The translations under genes and the position numbers were made by a program. The notes below the pieces were generated by a model. It searched no databases. It saw only the letters and a program-made list of their open reading frames with translations, and was not told the DNA's origin. This document shows, piece after piece, positions 7,678 through 15,530 of a stretch of DNA of 64,000 nt (position 1 is its first letter; each line of letters starts with the position of its first letter). The DNA comes from Brevundimonas vesicularis (GTDB lineage: Bacteria; Pseudomonadota; Alphaproteobacteria; Caulobacterales; Caulobacteraceae): assembly GCF_027105095.1 (NCBI RefSeq), contig NZ_CP114278.1, forward strand, positions 1,240,001 through 1,304,000. The letters run 5' to 3'.

Positions 7678-8283
7678 ATGGAACTGTCAGACATACCCGA
7701 CCGCCTTCGCCTGCTGCGTCGCAGCCAGGCTGATCTCGCGCGCAAGCTCGACCTCGACCCCTCGTCGCTGACCAAGACCATCAAGGGGACGCGCCGGGTT
7801 CAGCCCGCCGAGGTCATCGAAATCGAGAAGTATTTCGGCGAGAAGCTGTCGATTAGCGTCACCGAGGCGGCACCACAGGCTCCTAGACGCCGGGCGACCC
7901 CGACGAAGATCCCGGTCTATGGCTACGCTGCAGCTGGGGACGGCGAGCGGATCGCCTATGCCGACAGTCAGGTGATCGACTACCTTGATCCGCCGCCGTT
8001 CTGGCGCGGGGGCGACGACTTGGCCTACGTCCGTCTCGTCGGCGAGAGCATGGAGCCGCGATACTTCTCAGGAGAGATAGTGCCTGTGCGGCTTAACCTC
8101 CCGCCCGCGAAAGGGCAGGACTGCCTGATTGAGTTCGACGACAACACCGCCATGGTGAAGACCTATCAAGGTCAGCGGGACGGCCGCGTGTTCGCCGAGC
8201 AATACAACGAGCGAAAGGGTCTGGACTTCGCTGCGACGAGCGTTCGGGCGCTCCATACTATCTGGAAGCCAGGGATGATCTAG
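7678..8283 (+). CDS. CI-like repressor with S24 autoprotease domain
   Basis: Residues 1-60 form an HTH (LLRRSQADLARKLDLDPSSLTKTIKG). A LexA/CI-type S24 peptidase follows: a cleavage dipeptide Ala86-Gly87 (GYAAAGDGE), catalytic Ser124 in GESMEP and catalytic Lys161 in TAMVKTY. Such repressors self-cleave when stimulated by RecA, so the element is probably SOS-inducible. I chose the ATG at 7678, which starts the HTH directly and leaves the operator region outside the gene; longer in-frame starts run through the palindromes. It ends convergently with, and overlapping by 4 bp, the membrane-protein gene on the other strand. Confidence 0.9.
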   Translation: MELSDIPDRLRLLRRSQADLARKLDLDPSSLTKTIKGTRRVQPAEVIEIEKYFGEKLSISVTEAAPQAPRRRATPTKIPVYGYAAAGDGERIAYADSQVIDYLDPPPFWRGGDDLAYVRLVGESMEPRYFSGEIVPVRLNLPPAKGQDCLIEFDDNTAMVKTYQGQRDGRVFAEQYNERKGLDFAATSVRALHTIWKPGMI

Positions 8284-8732
8284 CAGTATCCGCTAGACAG
8301 ACAGACCTGCGCATTAGGCCACAGCGTCCACCACGCCGACGCCGTCAAAACGATGAGCGCCAGCACGACGGCGGTGTTGATTGGCCTGAGTATGCGCGAT
8401 GGCAAAGCGTCATCGTCGCCCTCCAGTCGCGCAGCGACAACTTTGCCAACGACGCGGGCCACAACAAAGCCCAGGAAGCCGGCGCCCGCGACCATCAGGA
8501 CGATGGATAGAAAACTTGGGTTTCGCCCAGGCCAGTCCAGATGACCAGCAGCCCAAATCGGCCACGCGGCTAAGGCTGCCAGACAGCCCAGACCAACGAC
8601 CCATAAGCGCTCGCCAAGCGATGCGGTCAGGCCGAAACGCCTAGAAGCGAAGGTGAGCGGCAGCGCCTCAATGAACAGATAAGCTGCGCCGAGCGCGCCG
8701 CTGAAAATGCCCCAAGGCAGATAGACCTCCAT
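8280..8732 (-). CDS. Unknown membrane protein inside the element (150 aa)
   Basis: The protein has about four hydrophobic segments (near residues 5-25, 42-62, 75-97 and 117-137) and no recognisable domain. It is transcribed against the repressor gene, whose stop codon it overlaps, and sits alone between the repressor and the rightward operon. Independent membrane genes beside a prophage repressor are often expressed from the prophage and alter the host surface or exclude other phages. That role is only a hypothesis here. Confidence 0.75.
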   Translation of the reverse strand: MEVYLPWGIFSGALGAAYLFIEALPLTFASRRFGLTASLGERLWVVGLGCLAALAAWPIWAAGHLDWPGRNPSFLSIVLMVAGAGFLGFVVARVVGKVVAARLEGDDDALPSRILRPINTAVVLALIVLTASAWWTLWPNAQVCLSSGYC

Positions 8733-8790
8733 ACGTCACCTCCACGCTCAGCTTAGTGGGCGGGACGTGCGCGGGGCCACAGATTTAACG

Positions 8791-8856
8791 TCCACGATCT
8801 ATGGATGTTGACATGGACGCAAAATCATCCATCCATATCTTCCACACTTTCCACGT
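8791..8856. promoter_or_regulatory. Promoter and operator-like region of the element's rightward operon
   Basis: TTGACA at 8808-8813 is a clear -35 element. Around it are TCCAC, ATGGA, TCCAT and GTGG words like those between the CI and Cro genes (for example TTCCACACTTTCCACGTGG at 8840-8858). The next gene starts at 8868 behind GGGAGGG. CI probably represses this promoter. Confidence 0.5.
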
Positions 8857-8867
8857 GGGAGGGCCGG

Positions 8868-9212
8868 ATGGCCGACGTTCATACCCTCGACTTCACCAGA
8901 GCCAGGTCGCAATCGCCGCGACGGCCGAACAGCGGCGACGACGCCCGCGCGGTCCGCATTGATCTGACCGACGCCGACATGGACGCCTGGCGCAACGTCG
9001 TCGTCTTCGGGTCGGGCGCCCGATACGCCTACGCGCCGGATCCCGAGGTCACGCCGCCGGTTGAGCCGATGGCCGAACTGCCGGCCGACGCGCCGTCGCC
9101 CATCGTCTGGCATCGCCAGCCGGATCGGATCGTTCAGACCGTCCGTCTTTGCCTGATCGCCGCCGCCGTCGTCCTGGCCTTCGCCCAGATCGACGCCTGG
9201 ATGTCGGCATGA
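8868..9212 (+). CDS. Unknown element protein with C-terminal membrane segment (114 aa)
   Basis: First gene of the rightward operon; the ATG at 8868 follows GGGAGGG. The first ~80 residues are soluble and rich in Asp and Arg. A hydrophobic segment (VRLCLIAAAVVLAFAQIDAW) near the C-terminus suggests a single-pass, tail-anchored protein. No family recognised. Its stop overlaps the next start (ATGA). Confidence 0.65.
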   Translation: MADVHTLDFTRARSQSPRRPNSGDDARAVRIDLTDADMDAWRNVVVFGSGARYAYAPDPEVTPPVEPMAELPADAPSPIVWHRQPDRIVQTVRLCLIAAAVVLAFAQIDAWMSA

Positions 9213-9472
9213 GCCTGGTCGTCGCCACGCGCCACGGCCGGCTGTCGGCCGAGGAAATCTCCGGCGCCTGCCGCGATGCGCGCCTGCCGGGCTGGCGCGC
9301 CGTGATCCGCAAGGCCGAGACGGGTGACTACGTCTGCGCCCTGCGCACCCCCGACTACTGCGTCGTGCGCCAGACCGGCCGGATCGTCATCCGCTACGGC
9401 CGCGACGCCCCCGACGCCTTCGCCCGCGCGGTCACGGCCGCCCAGCGCACCCTTCCACCCACCCGTCACTGA
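9209..9472 (+). CDS. Unknown small element protein (87 aa)
   Basis: Starts on the ATG that overlaps the previous stop, so it is translationally coupled. It is a soluble, mixed alpha/beta-looking protein with a strand-rich middle (WRAVIRKAETGDYVCALRTPDYCVVRQTGRIVIRYG) and two cysteines. No family recognised. Confidence 0.65.
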   Translation: MSLVVATRHGRLSAEEISGACRDARLPGWRAVIRKAETGDYVCALRTPDYCVVRQTGRIVIRYGRDAPDAFARAVTAAQRTLPPTRH

Positions 9473-9485
9473 ACGGAGATCCCAC

Positions 9486-10391
9486 GTGACCGCCAAATCC
9501 AAACGCACCCACCCGCTCGACCGCGACGGCGACGGCGATCCGGGCGGCTCGCTGCCCGGCAACCAGACCGCGCCCATGGCCTGGACCCGCGACGACCAAC
9601 GCCTGATCGCCAAGCTGCAGCTGGCGCAGGTGACGCTGGATCCGGCCCTGACCGACGCGGGCCTTGCCGATGAAGTCGCGGGCTGGACCGACGATACAGC
9701 CCAGCAGGTCGAGGCCTTCGCCGACGCCATGACGGCCGAGGGCCGCTATCAGGACGAGGCCGGCGACGAGCGGAACGCTGACGGCTCGTCCATTGAGCTG
9801 CCACCCGTCCTCGCTCGCGCTCTGATCGGTGAGGGGGACGCGGCGCGTGATGCGGCTGACGATGCCGACGACCCCCATGCCGACTGCGTTCACTGCGGCG
9901 ACAGTCACCCCGTCGGTGTCCTGGACGACGATCTTTGCCCAGCCTGCGTCGATGAAGCACCGATCCTGGATCAGCTGGACGGCGCCGCAGATCAGACTGC
10001 CGGCGACACCTTCGACGCCGAACAGGTCGCGGCCGCCACGACGGCCGGGGAGGGTGCGGTCATCGCCGAAGAGGGCGAAACCGTTGCGGATCCCGCCACG
10101 GCGACGGCCCCTCTGGACGACGGCCTGGTCAACATCCCGACCGAGACAGCCCCGGTCGCCGTGCGCCTGCATGAGCTGCGGATCCTGGTCACGGCCCGCC
10201 GCCTCTACAAGTCGCGCGAGGGCTACAGCTCCAACTACGGGCCGCCTTACGTCGATCAGGCCACCGTCGATGCCTGGATCACGGCGGGCCTGGCTGAGGA
10301 TGTCCCGACCGCCGGCAACATGGGCGGCGTCCGCGTCACCTCGGAAGGCCGTTCGGCCCTGAACCGCACCCCGACCGACGAGGCCGCGTGA
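9486..10391 (+). CDS. Acidic element protein with a CxxC...CxxC zinc-ribbon-like segment (301 aa)
   Basis: The start is GTG at 9486 behind GGAGAT. The N-terminal stretch KRTHPLDRDGDGDPGGSLPG is a basic/Asp-Gly-rich leader of a kind I associate with alphaproteobacterial phage proteins. The protein is strongly acidic. A segment CVHCGDSHPVGVLDDDLCPAC near residues 138-158 has two CxxC pairs 14 residues apart, which could bind zinc. The C-terminal 70 residues (LHELRILVTARRLYKSREGY...) look like a separate folded domain. Function unknown. Confidence 0.65.
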   Translation: MTAKSKRTHPLDRDGDGDPGGSLPGNQTAPMAWTRDDQRLIAKLQLAQVTLDPALTDAGLADEVAGWTDDTAQQVEAFADAMTAEGRYQDEAGDERNADGSSIELPPVLARALIGEGDAARDAADDADDPHADCVHCGDSHPVGVLDDDLCPACVDEAPILDQLDGAADQTAGDTFDAEQVAAATTAGEGAVIAEEGETVADPATATAPLDDGLVNIPTETAPVAVRLHELRILVTARRLYKSREGYSSNYGPPYVDQATVDAWITAGLAEDVPTAGNMGGVRVTSEGRSALNRTPTDEAA

Positions 10392-10663
10392 TGGGGCAAC
10401 TATCTAAAGAGGTCAGGGATCACATTGCACGCGCCGTCGAACGCGCGAAGGCGGTGCTGCAGCCGGGCGACAAGATCGGACTAACCATCTGCGGCGGCGG
10501 TCGCGCCTACTACCGCATGGTGGGCTGGGGCGGTCTGAACGGCGCCTACATCGAGAGCCGGACCAGCGACGAACTCAGCCCCTACAACATCGTGGCGCTG
10601 AACGGCGTCCCCACCAGCTTCCGTGACGACCCGGAAGAACACCTGCGGGCGACGAAACGATGA
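10391..10663 (+). CDS. Unknown small element protein (90 aa)
   Basis: A soluble protein whose ATG at 10391 overlaps the previous stop; a GTG one codon earlier is also possible. The N-terminal half is helical (EVRDHIARAVERAKAVLQPGDKIG) and the second half contains GWGGLNGAYIESR. No family recognised. Its stop overlaps the start of a 23-codon frame. Confidence 0.65.
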   Translation: MGQLSKEVRDHIARAVERAKAVLQPGDKIGLTICGGGRAYYRMVGWGGLNGAYIESRTSDELSPYNIVALNGVPTSFRDDPEEHLRATKR

Positions 10664-10731
10664 CCCGCGTCGTCGCCCTCTTCTTCATCGGCGCCCATTG
10701 GCTGCTGACCGGCGGCCGGAGGATCCTGTAA
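10660..10731 (+). CDS. Possible 23-aa membrane microprotein
   Basis: A 23-codon frame starts on an ATGA overlap with the preceding gene and ends on a TAATG overlap with the following gene. The sequence MTRVVALFFIGAHWLLTGG is hydrophobic enough to span or sit on a membrane. The tight junctions on both sides argue that ribosomes pass through it. It may be a real microprotein or only a translational bridge. Confidence 0.45.
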   Translation: MTRVVALFFIGAHWLLTGGRRIL

Positions 10732-10940
10732 TGGCCGCCGCCCGCATGTCCGTGGTCGAAATCTCGGTGACGGTCGAGATCGACGGCCGCAACTTCACGA
10801 CCCAGATCGCCGGATCCTATGACGCCCTGCGATCGGTCGAGGCCGCGCGCGGCGTCGGCCGCCAGATCGGCGACCAGCTGGGCGAATGCCTGGCCCTGCG
10901 GATCCAGCACGGCGGCCCCATTTCGCGAGCCGCCGCATGA
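10731..10940 (+). CDS. Unknown small element protein (69 aa)
   Basis: The ATG at 10731 shares its A with the preceding stop. The protein has a beta-rich start (SVVEISVTVEIDGRNFTTQI) and a helical end. No family recognised. Its stop overlaps the ATG of the excisionase-like gene. Confidence 0.55.
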   Translation: MAAARMSVVEISVTVEIDGRNFTTQIAGSYDALRSVEAARGVGRQIGDQLGECLALRIQHGGPISRAAA

Positions 10941-11239
10941 TCGCCCCCGACGCCCTCGATCTGCATGGCGTCGCTGTGCTGCTGGGCGTCTCCTACAGCC
11001 AGCTGCAGCGCACCTGGCGCACCATCGACGGCTTCCCGCCGCCCTATCTGGGCGGCGGGAAGGGCGAACGCCCGCGCTGGGCGCGCCAGGCCGTCATCGA
11101 CTTCATGCATGGCCGCCGCTGGGCCGCGACCGAGGCCCCGCCCGTCGCCCTGTCGGCCGCCAAGACCCCCGCGAACGACCCCGTGCGGCGTCCGCCCCCC
11201 GACACCGTCGCGGCCCTGCTTTTTGCCGCCGGCGGTTGA
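10937..11239 (+). CDS. Excisionase/AlpA-like winged-helix protein (100 aa)
   Basis: Residues 6-55 read like a MerR/AlpA-type winged helix that chooses DNA: LDLHGVAVLLGVSYSQLQRTWRTIDGFPPPYLGG followed by RWARQAVIDFMHGRR. This is the arrangement of recombination directionality factors and AlpA regulators carried with tyrosine integrases. The tail is proline/alanine-rich. Its position upstream of the integrase in the same operon fits an excisionase. The ATG at 10937 overlaps the previous stop. Confidence 0.65.
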   Translation: MIAPDALDLHGVAVLLGVSYSQLQRTWRTIDGFPPPYLGGGKGERPRWARQAVIDFMHGRRWAATEAPPVALSAAKTPANDPVRRPPPDTVAALLFAAGG

Positions 11240-11274
11240 TCCACCTGCCAACCTGACCACCAAAGGGAACGACC

Positions 11275-11691
11275 ATGTCCAACGCCACGCCCCACGACAC
11301 AACCATCGGAAGCCGCGTCCGCGCGCGGCGAGAGCAGCAGGGCATGACCCAGGCCGCGCTCGCCGCCCACATCGGCGTCACCTTCCAGCAGGTCCAGAAA
11401 TACGAGCGCGGCGTGAACCGCATCGCCGCCGCCCGCCTGTCCCTGATCGCCCGCGCCCTGGACGTTCCGGCCGCCGCCCTGCTGGGCGAAACGCCGGACG
11501 CCGCCGCTGGCCCTGTCGCCGTCATGTGCGCCCATCCTTCCGGCGCGGATCTCGCCCGCGCCTGGCTCGCCCTGTCGCCCCAGCTGCAGCGCGCCGTCCT
11601 GCACCTGGCCAAGGCCGCCACGCCGATGATCGTCACCGGATCGGCCTCGCCCATGACGGTCGATCTGCGCGGCATGGAGCCGATGCAATGA
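11275..11691 (+). CDS. XRE-family helix-turn-helix regulator (138 aa)
   Basis: A classical Cro/CI-type HTH spans residues 10-65 (RVRARREQQGMTQAALAAHIGVTFQQVQKYE). It is followed by a ~70-residue tail with no protease motifs. A good ribosome site (AAAGGGAACG) precedes it. It is the third DNA-binding regulator of the element and probably fine-tunes the rightward operon. Its stop overlaps the next gene. Confidence 0.85.
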   Translation: MSNATPHDTTIGSRVRARREQQGMTQAALAAHIGVTFQQVQKYERGVNRIAAARLSLIARALDVPAAALLGETPDAAAGPVAVMCAHPSGADLARAWLALSPQLQRAVLHLAKAATPMIVTGSASPMTVDLRGMEPMQ

Positions 11692-11990
11692 GCGGCCGTG
11701 ATGTCAAAGCCGCCGCCGTCGCCGCAGACGACTGCGTCGCCTACATCGTCTGGAACGAGGATCGCACCGAGGGGGTGATCTTCGTCGCCCAGCCACCCTG
11801 CTCGGACCCTAATCTGCCGTCCGCGCTGGACGACGCGCGTCAGGCTTCGACCGGCGAACGGGCGTCCATGTTCGGCTCCACCATGGCCGAGGCCTTCTAT
11901 GACGCCTTCGTCGAAGACGACGACCGACCGATCCAGGCCGTCAGCTACGCGGCGCTGCTGGCGCTTCCCACACCGCCGGATGCCGGTTAA
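11688..11990 (+). CDS. Unknown small element protein (100 aa)
   Basis: An acidic soluble protein (AYIVWNEDRTEGVIFVAQPP; FVEDDDRPIQAVSYAALLALP). The ATG overlaps the stop of the HTH gene, and the integrase starts 9 bp after it ends. No family recognised. Confidence 0.6.
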   Translation: MSGRDVKAAAVAADDCVAYIVWNEDRTEGVIFVAQPPCSDPNLPSALDDARQASTGERASMFGSTMAEAFYDAFVEDDDRPIQAVSYAALLALPTPPDAG

Positions 11991-11999
11991 CCCTTCGCC

Positions 12000-13346
12000 A
12001 TGACCCGCAAGCCCGCCGCCCCGTCCAACCTCCGCAACGGCCTGAAATGGCGTGACGGCCGCCCGCGCTGGGAACCGTCGCCCGCCAACCGGGCCTGCGG
12101 CTTCGCCGGCATGGATCTGCGCGACCATGCCGGGGGCTGGATGGAACGCGGCGCAGCGACGACGGCGGCCGACGCGCGCACCCTGTGGGCGCGCCTGGTG
12201 CGCGAGGCCATGCGCGACGACGGGGAGGGGTCAAAGGCCCGCTCCATGCTGGCCGCCGCCCTCGAACGCCTGCCGCCCGCGCCGGTCGAGGTCGAGGCCC
12301 GCCACCGCCGCGCCCTGGTCGCGGATCTGATCGAACGCGCCCGCGCCGTGATCGAGGCGCGCGAGCCGGATCTGATGCCCGAGGGGGCCGCGCCGCGCAC
12401 CGGCGCCGCCATGGTTGAGGGCTTTTTCGCCGACGCCCAGGCGTTAAAACGGATCTCGACCGCCAGCCAGCGCGCCTATCGCGTCCACTCGCGCAAGTTC
12501 ATCCAGCGGTTCGGCACACGCCGCGTGGACACCATCACCCTGCCGCAGATGCGCGCCTGGTATCTGGACCTCCAGGCCGAAGTCTCGACCGCCACCGCCA
12601 ACGCGGCCGTGGGCGCGGCAGGGGCCTTCTTCCGCTGGGCCATGTGGCAGGATCCGCAATGGATCGTGGCCAGCCCGGCCGTCGGCGTCGGCCGTCAGAA
12701 GTCGGCCGGTCGCCGCGTCTTCTGGACCGTCGAGGAGGAACGTGACTTCGTCGCCTGGTGCGACGCCAACGGCTTCGTCGATGTGGCCGACGCCGCCACC
12801 GCCTGCCTCTGGACCGGTTCGCGTCAGGTCGATGTCGCCAAGGCGGCCGTCCACGAGCTGGAAGGGGCCACCTGGCGCTATGTCCCGCAAAAGACCGAGC
12901 GCAAGGGTCAGGAGGCCCTGGCGGGCATTCTGGAGCCCTTGGCGGTGCGGGTCGCCCGTCGCCGGGCCGAGGCCGACGCCGCGCCGCTGCGTCACCTGAA
13001 CGCCACGCCCTATCTCTGGGACTACCGGATGAACCGCCGGCACACGTCCGACACCATCGGAACCCGCTTCCGCGAGGCGCGCCGCGCCGCCGTCGCCGCC
13101 GGGGCCATGCCGCCATCCTTCCTCGACAAGACGCTGCAGGACACCCGCGACACCTGCGTCACTCGCTTGGCGGCGGCCGACGTGTCGCTGGATCGCATCG
13201 CCTCATGGGGCGGCTGGGCTGTCGATACGGCCAAGAACATCCTGCGAGAGCACTATCTCAGCCTGATGGACGCCAGCGCCCTGGACAGCGCATCCAAGCT
13301 GCACGCCTGGGCCAAATCCCAAGGCGTCGCTCTGACCGCCGCCTAG
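12000..13346 (+). CDS. Tyrosine recombinase (integrase)
   Basis: The 448-aa protein has a SAM-like core-binding domain (about residues 135-215) and a C-terminal catalytic domain. Visible active-site residues are Arg275 (GSRQVD), a Lys in the KTERKG strand, Arg383 (QDTRDT) and nucleophile Tyr419 (EHYLSLMD). The usual box II histidine (HxxR) is Gln380, and the second His/Trp position is in WGGW (residues 403-406), possibly Trp406 as in Cre. The family inserts and excises DNA at att sites. It lies 117 bp from the right core repeat, as is usual for element integrases. Confidence 0.93.
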   Translation: MTRKPAAPSNLRNGLKWRDGRPRWEPSPANRACGFAGMDLRDHAGGWMERGAATTAADARTLWARLVREAMRDDGEGSKARSMLAAALERLPPAPVEVEARHRRALVADLIERARAVIEAREPDLMPEGAAPRTGAAMVEGFFADAQALKRISTASQRAYRVHSRKFIQRFGTRRVDTITLPQMRAWYLDLQAEVSTATANAAVGAAGAFFRWAMWQDPQWIVASPAVGVGRQKSAGRRVFWTVEEERDFVAWCDANGFVDVADAATACLWTGSRQVDVAKAAVHELEGATWRYVPQKTERKGQEALAGILEPLAVRVARRRAEADAAPLRHLNATPYLWDYRMNRRHTSDTIGTRFREARRAAVAAGAMPPSFLDKTLQDTRDTCVTRLAAADVSLDRIASWGGWAVDTAKNILREHYLSLMDASALDSASKLHAWAKSQGVALTAA

Positions 13347-13358
13347 AACATCCGTGAA

Positions 13359-13413
13359 CGCAAGTCGGACGTCCGACTTGCGCCAAAGTCGGAAACACCC
13401 CGAATAGTCGGAC
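13359..13413. promoter_or_regulatory. Right-end integrase arm-type sites and 24-bp palindrome
   Basis: A perfect 24-bp palindrome (13359-13382) is made of two head-to-head AAGTCGGAC words. It is followed by AAGTCGGA at 13386-13393 and TAGTCGGAC at 13405-13413. The same word occurs twice at the left end. These are candidate arm-binding sites for the integrase; the palindrome could also act as the integrase terminator. Confidence 0.6.
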
Positions 13414-13463
13414 GCCACCCAAGCGGCGCAAGGCTTTGTGGCCGGTCGATTAACCCGCGCCGC

Positions 13464-13477
13464 TATCCGAAGGTTAA
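13464..13477. repeat. Right attachment-site core repeat (attR candidate)
   Basis: Identical to 6508-6521. It overlaps the last base of the final sense codon and the stop codon of prs, so integration leaves the prs protein unchanged. Confidence 0.75.
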
Positions 13478-14409
13478 TCGAACAGTTTCGACACCGATTC
13501 TTCGTTCGCGATCCGTCGGATAGCCTCTCCGACCAGCGGAGCCACGGAAACCGCTCGGATTTTCGGGCAGTTCAAAACTTCGTGGGGTTGCTCGATGGAG
13601 TTGGTGATCACCAGCTCCTTCAGCGGACCGTCGGTAATGCGCTGGACGGCGGGGCCGGACAGGACGCCGTGGCTGATGTAGGCCGAAACCTCGGTCGCAC
13701 CTTGGTCGATCAGGGCCTTGGCGGCGTTGACCAGGGTGCCGCCCGAATCGACGATGTCGTCGAACAGGATGCAGCGGCGGCCCTGCACGTCGCCGATGAT
13801 GTTCATGACCTCGCTCTCGCCCGCCTTGGGCCGGCGCTTGTCGACGATGGCGAGATCGGCGTCCAGGCGGCTGGCCAGCGAACGCGCGCGCACCACGCCG
13901 CCGACGTCGGGCGAGACGATCATCAGGTCGTCGCCGCGGGCGTAGTTTTCCTTGATGTCCTGCGCCAACACGGGGGTCGCGACCAGATTGTCGGTCGGAA
14001 TGTCGAAGAAGCCCTGGATCTGACCGGCGTGCAGATCCATCGTCAGGACGCGGTCGGCGCCGGCGCGGGTGATCAGATTGGCCACCAGTTTGGCCGAGAT
14101 CGGCGTACGGCCGCCGGTCTTACGGTCCTGACGCGCATAGCCGAAGTAGGGGATGACGGCCGTGATCCGTTTCGCCGAGGCCCGCACCAGGGCGTCGGTG
14201 ATGATCAGCAGCTCCATCAGGTTGTCGTTGGCCGGATAGGAGGTCGACTGCAGGATGAAGACGTCCTCGCCGCGGACGTTTTCCTCGATGATGGCGAAGA
14301 CCTCGTTGTCGGCGAACCGCTTGACCTGGGCCTTGGTCAGGGGCGCATCCAGGTGGTCGGCGATCGCCTGGGACAGTGCGCGGTTGGAGTTGCCTGAGAG
14401 CAGCTTCAT
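13474..14409 (-). CDS. prs: Ribose-phosphate pyrophosphokinase
   Basis: The 311-aa protein is full length. It has the metal-binding [15 protein letters not shown] segment, the flexible loop GYARQDRK and the PRPP-binding signature [10 protein letters not shown]. The enzyme makes PRPP from ribose 5-phosphate and ATP for purine, pyrimidine, histidine, tryptophan and NAD synthesis. Its 3' end is the attachment site of the 7-kb element, and its natural terminator appears to lie at 6466-6488 beyond the element. It is divergent from bamD. Confidence 0.98.
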   Translation of the reverse strand: MKLLSGNSNRALSQAIADHLDAPLTKAQVKRFADNEVFAIIEENVRGEDVFILQSTSYPANDNLMELLIITDALVRASAKRITAVIPYFGYARQDRKTGGRTPISAKLVANLITRAGADRVLTMDLHAGQIQGFFDIPTDNLVATPVLAQDIKENYARGDDLMIVSPDVGGVVRARSLASRLDADLAIVDKRRPKAGESEVMNIIGDVQGRRCILFDDIVDSGGTLVNAAKALIDQGATEVSAYISHGVLSGPAVQRITDGPLKELVITNSIEQPHEVLNCPKIRAVSVAPLVGEAIRRIANEESVSKLFD

Positions 14410-14599
14410 CGGCCGGTCATCCTTTCGCCGTCATCCGCCCCCCATGAACGGCGGTCGGTTGGCGCGCTCTTTACCAGTGGAGCCGGGCAGGGCAAGTCGT
14501 ATGCTGAGTTTTCCTCGGCATGGCGCGGCTCGGTTGCGGGTGCTAGAGGTCGCCGCGTTGGTTTCCGGGGAACGGCTTCAGGGCCGTCCTTCATACGTC

Positions 14600-15454
14600 A
14601 TGGGGTCGTCCTTGTCCGCTTCTAAGTTCCGTTCCGGCATGGTGCTGATGGCCGCGGCGCTCGCCGCACTGACGATTTCAGGCTGCGCGGGCAAGAACCG
14701 CCCCAAGCTGGCCTATGAGGAACGTCCGGTCGAGGCGCTTTACAACACCGGCTATGATCGGCTGCAGCAGCGCCGCTGGTCCGACGCCGTGGACTATTTC
14801 CAGGAAGTTGAACGCCAGCATCCGTATTCGGACTGGGCGCGTCGTTCGATCCTGATGCAGATCTACGCCTACTATCAGAACAACGCCTATGCCGACGCCA
14901 TCGCGGCGGCCGACCGGTTCATCCAGCTGTTCCCCGGCAATCCGTCGGCGTCCTACGCCTTCTACATGAAGGCGGTCTGCAATTTCGAGCAGATCACCGA
15001 CGTCGGTCGTGACCAGGGTTACGCCACCGCCGCCCTGGCGGGTCTGAAGGATGTCTCGCGCCGCTATCCGGGCACGCCTTATGCGTCGGACGCCGCCGTC
15101 AAGATCGACATGGTCAACGACCAGCTGGCCGGCAAGGAAATGAACATCGGCCGCTACTATCAGCGCGCTAACCAGCCGCTGGCGGCGCTGAACCGTTACA
15201 AGGCCGTGATCGCCAACCCGGACTTCCAGCGCACCTCGCACACGCCCGAAGCCTTGTATCGCCTGGTCGAGGTCAATCTTCAGCTGGGTCTGAAGGAAGA
15301 GGCGACGCGGAACGGCGCGGTGCTGGGCTACAACTATCCGGGCAGCCCCTGGTATGCCGAGGCCTATGCGCTGCTGACCGAGAACGGCCAGATGCCGGAC
15401 AAGGCGCCTGAGGGCAAGCGAGAGAGCTGGCTGCAGCGGATCATTCCGGGCTGA
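14600..15454 (+). CDS. bamD: Outer-membrane assembly lipoprotein BamD
   Basis: The signal peptide has lipobox L-T-I-S-G-C (Cys at about residue 31). The mature protein contains TPR-like helical repeats, including YNTGYDRLQQRRWSDAVDYF and the family segment YYQNNAYADAIAAADRFIQLFP. BamD is the essential lipoprotein of the BAM complex, which folds beta-barrel proteins into the outer membrane. The ATG at 14600 gives a normal signal peptide; the frame remains open further upstream but without a sensible start. recN follows 76 bp downstream, an order I recall from other alphaproteobacteria. Confidence 0.96.
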   Translation: MGSSLSASKFRSGMVLMAAALAALTISGCAGKNRPKLAYEERPVEALYNTGYDRLQQRRWSDAVDYFQEVERQHPYSDWARRSILMQIYAYYQNNAYADAIAAADRFIQLFPGNPSASYAFYMKAVCNFEQITDVGRDQGYATAALAGLKDVSRRYPGTPYASDAAVKIDMVNDQLAGKEMNIGRYYQRANQPLAALNRYKAVIANPDFQRTSHTPEALYRLVEVNLQLGLKEEATRNGAVLGYNYPGSPWYAEAYALLTENGQMPDKAPEGKRESWLQRIIPG

Positions 15455-15530
15455 TCACGCGACGGCTTGTGCAATCCGGCGGGGATCGGGATTCTGTCGG
15501 TCATGATTCGTTCCGCCGGCGCCTGACGCG

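Larger units (their letters stand above)
6508..13477. mobile_element. 7-kb integrative element (prophage remnant or phage satellite) at the prs 3' end
   Basis: The element is bounded by the 14-bp direct repeat tatccgaaggttaa at 6508-6521 and 13464-13477; the right copy overlaps the prs stop codon. Both ends carry AAGTCGGA-type words at matching distances from the core, as expected for integrase arm sites. The inside holds a CI/Cro-type switch, an operon of small unknown genes, an excisionase-like protein and a tyrosine recombinase next to the right end. There is no terminase, portal, capsid, primase or replicase, so it is either a decayed prophage or a satellite that depends on a helper. Confidence 0.85.

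Noticed and set aside
13438..14397. Long open frame opposite prs
   Set aside because: It is an antisense shadow of a clearly coding gene in high-GC DNA, with arginine/glycine-rich low-complexity translation and no domain.
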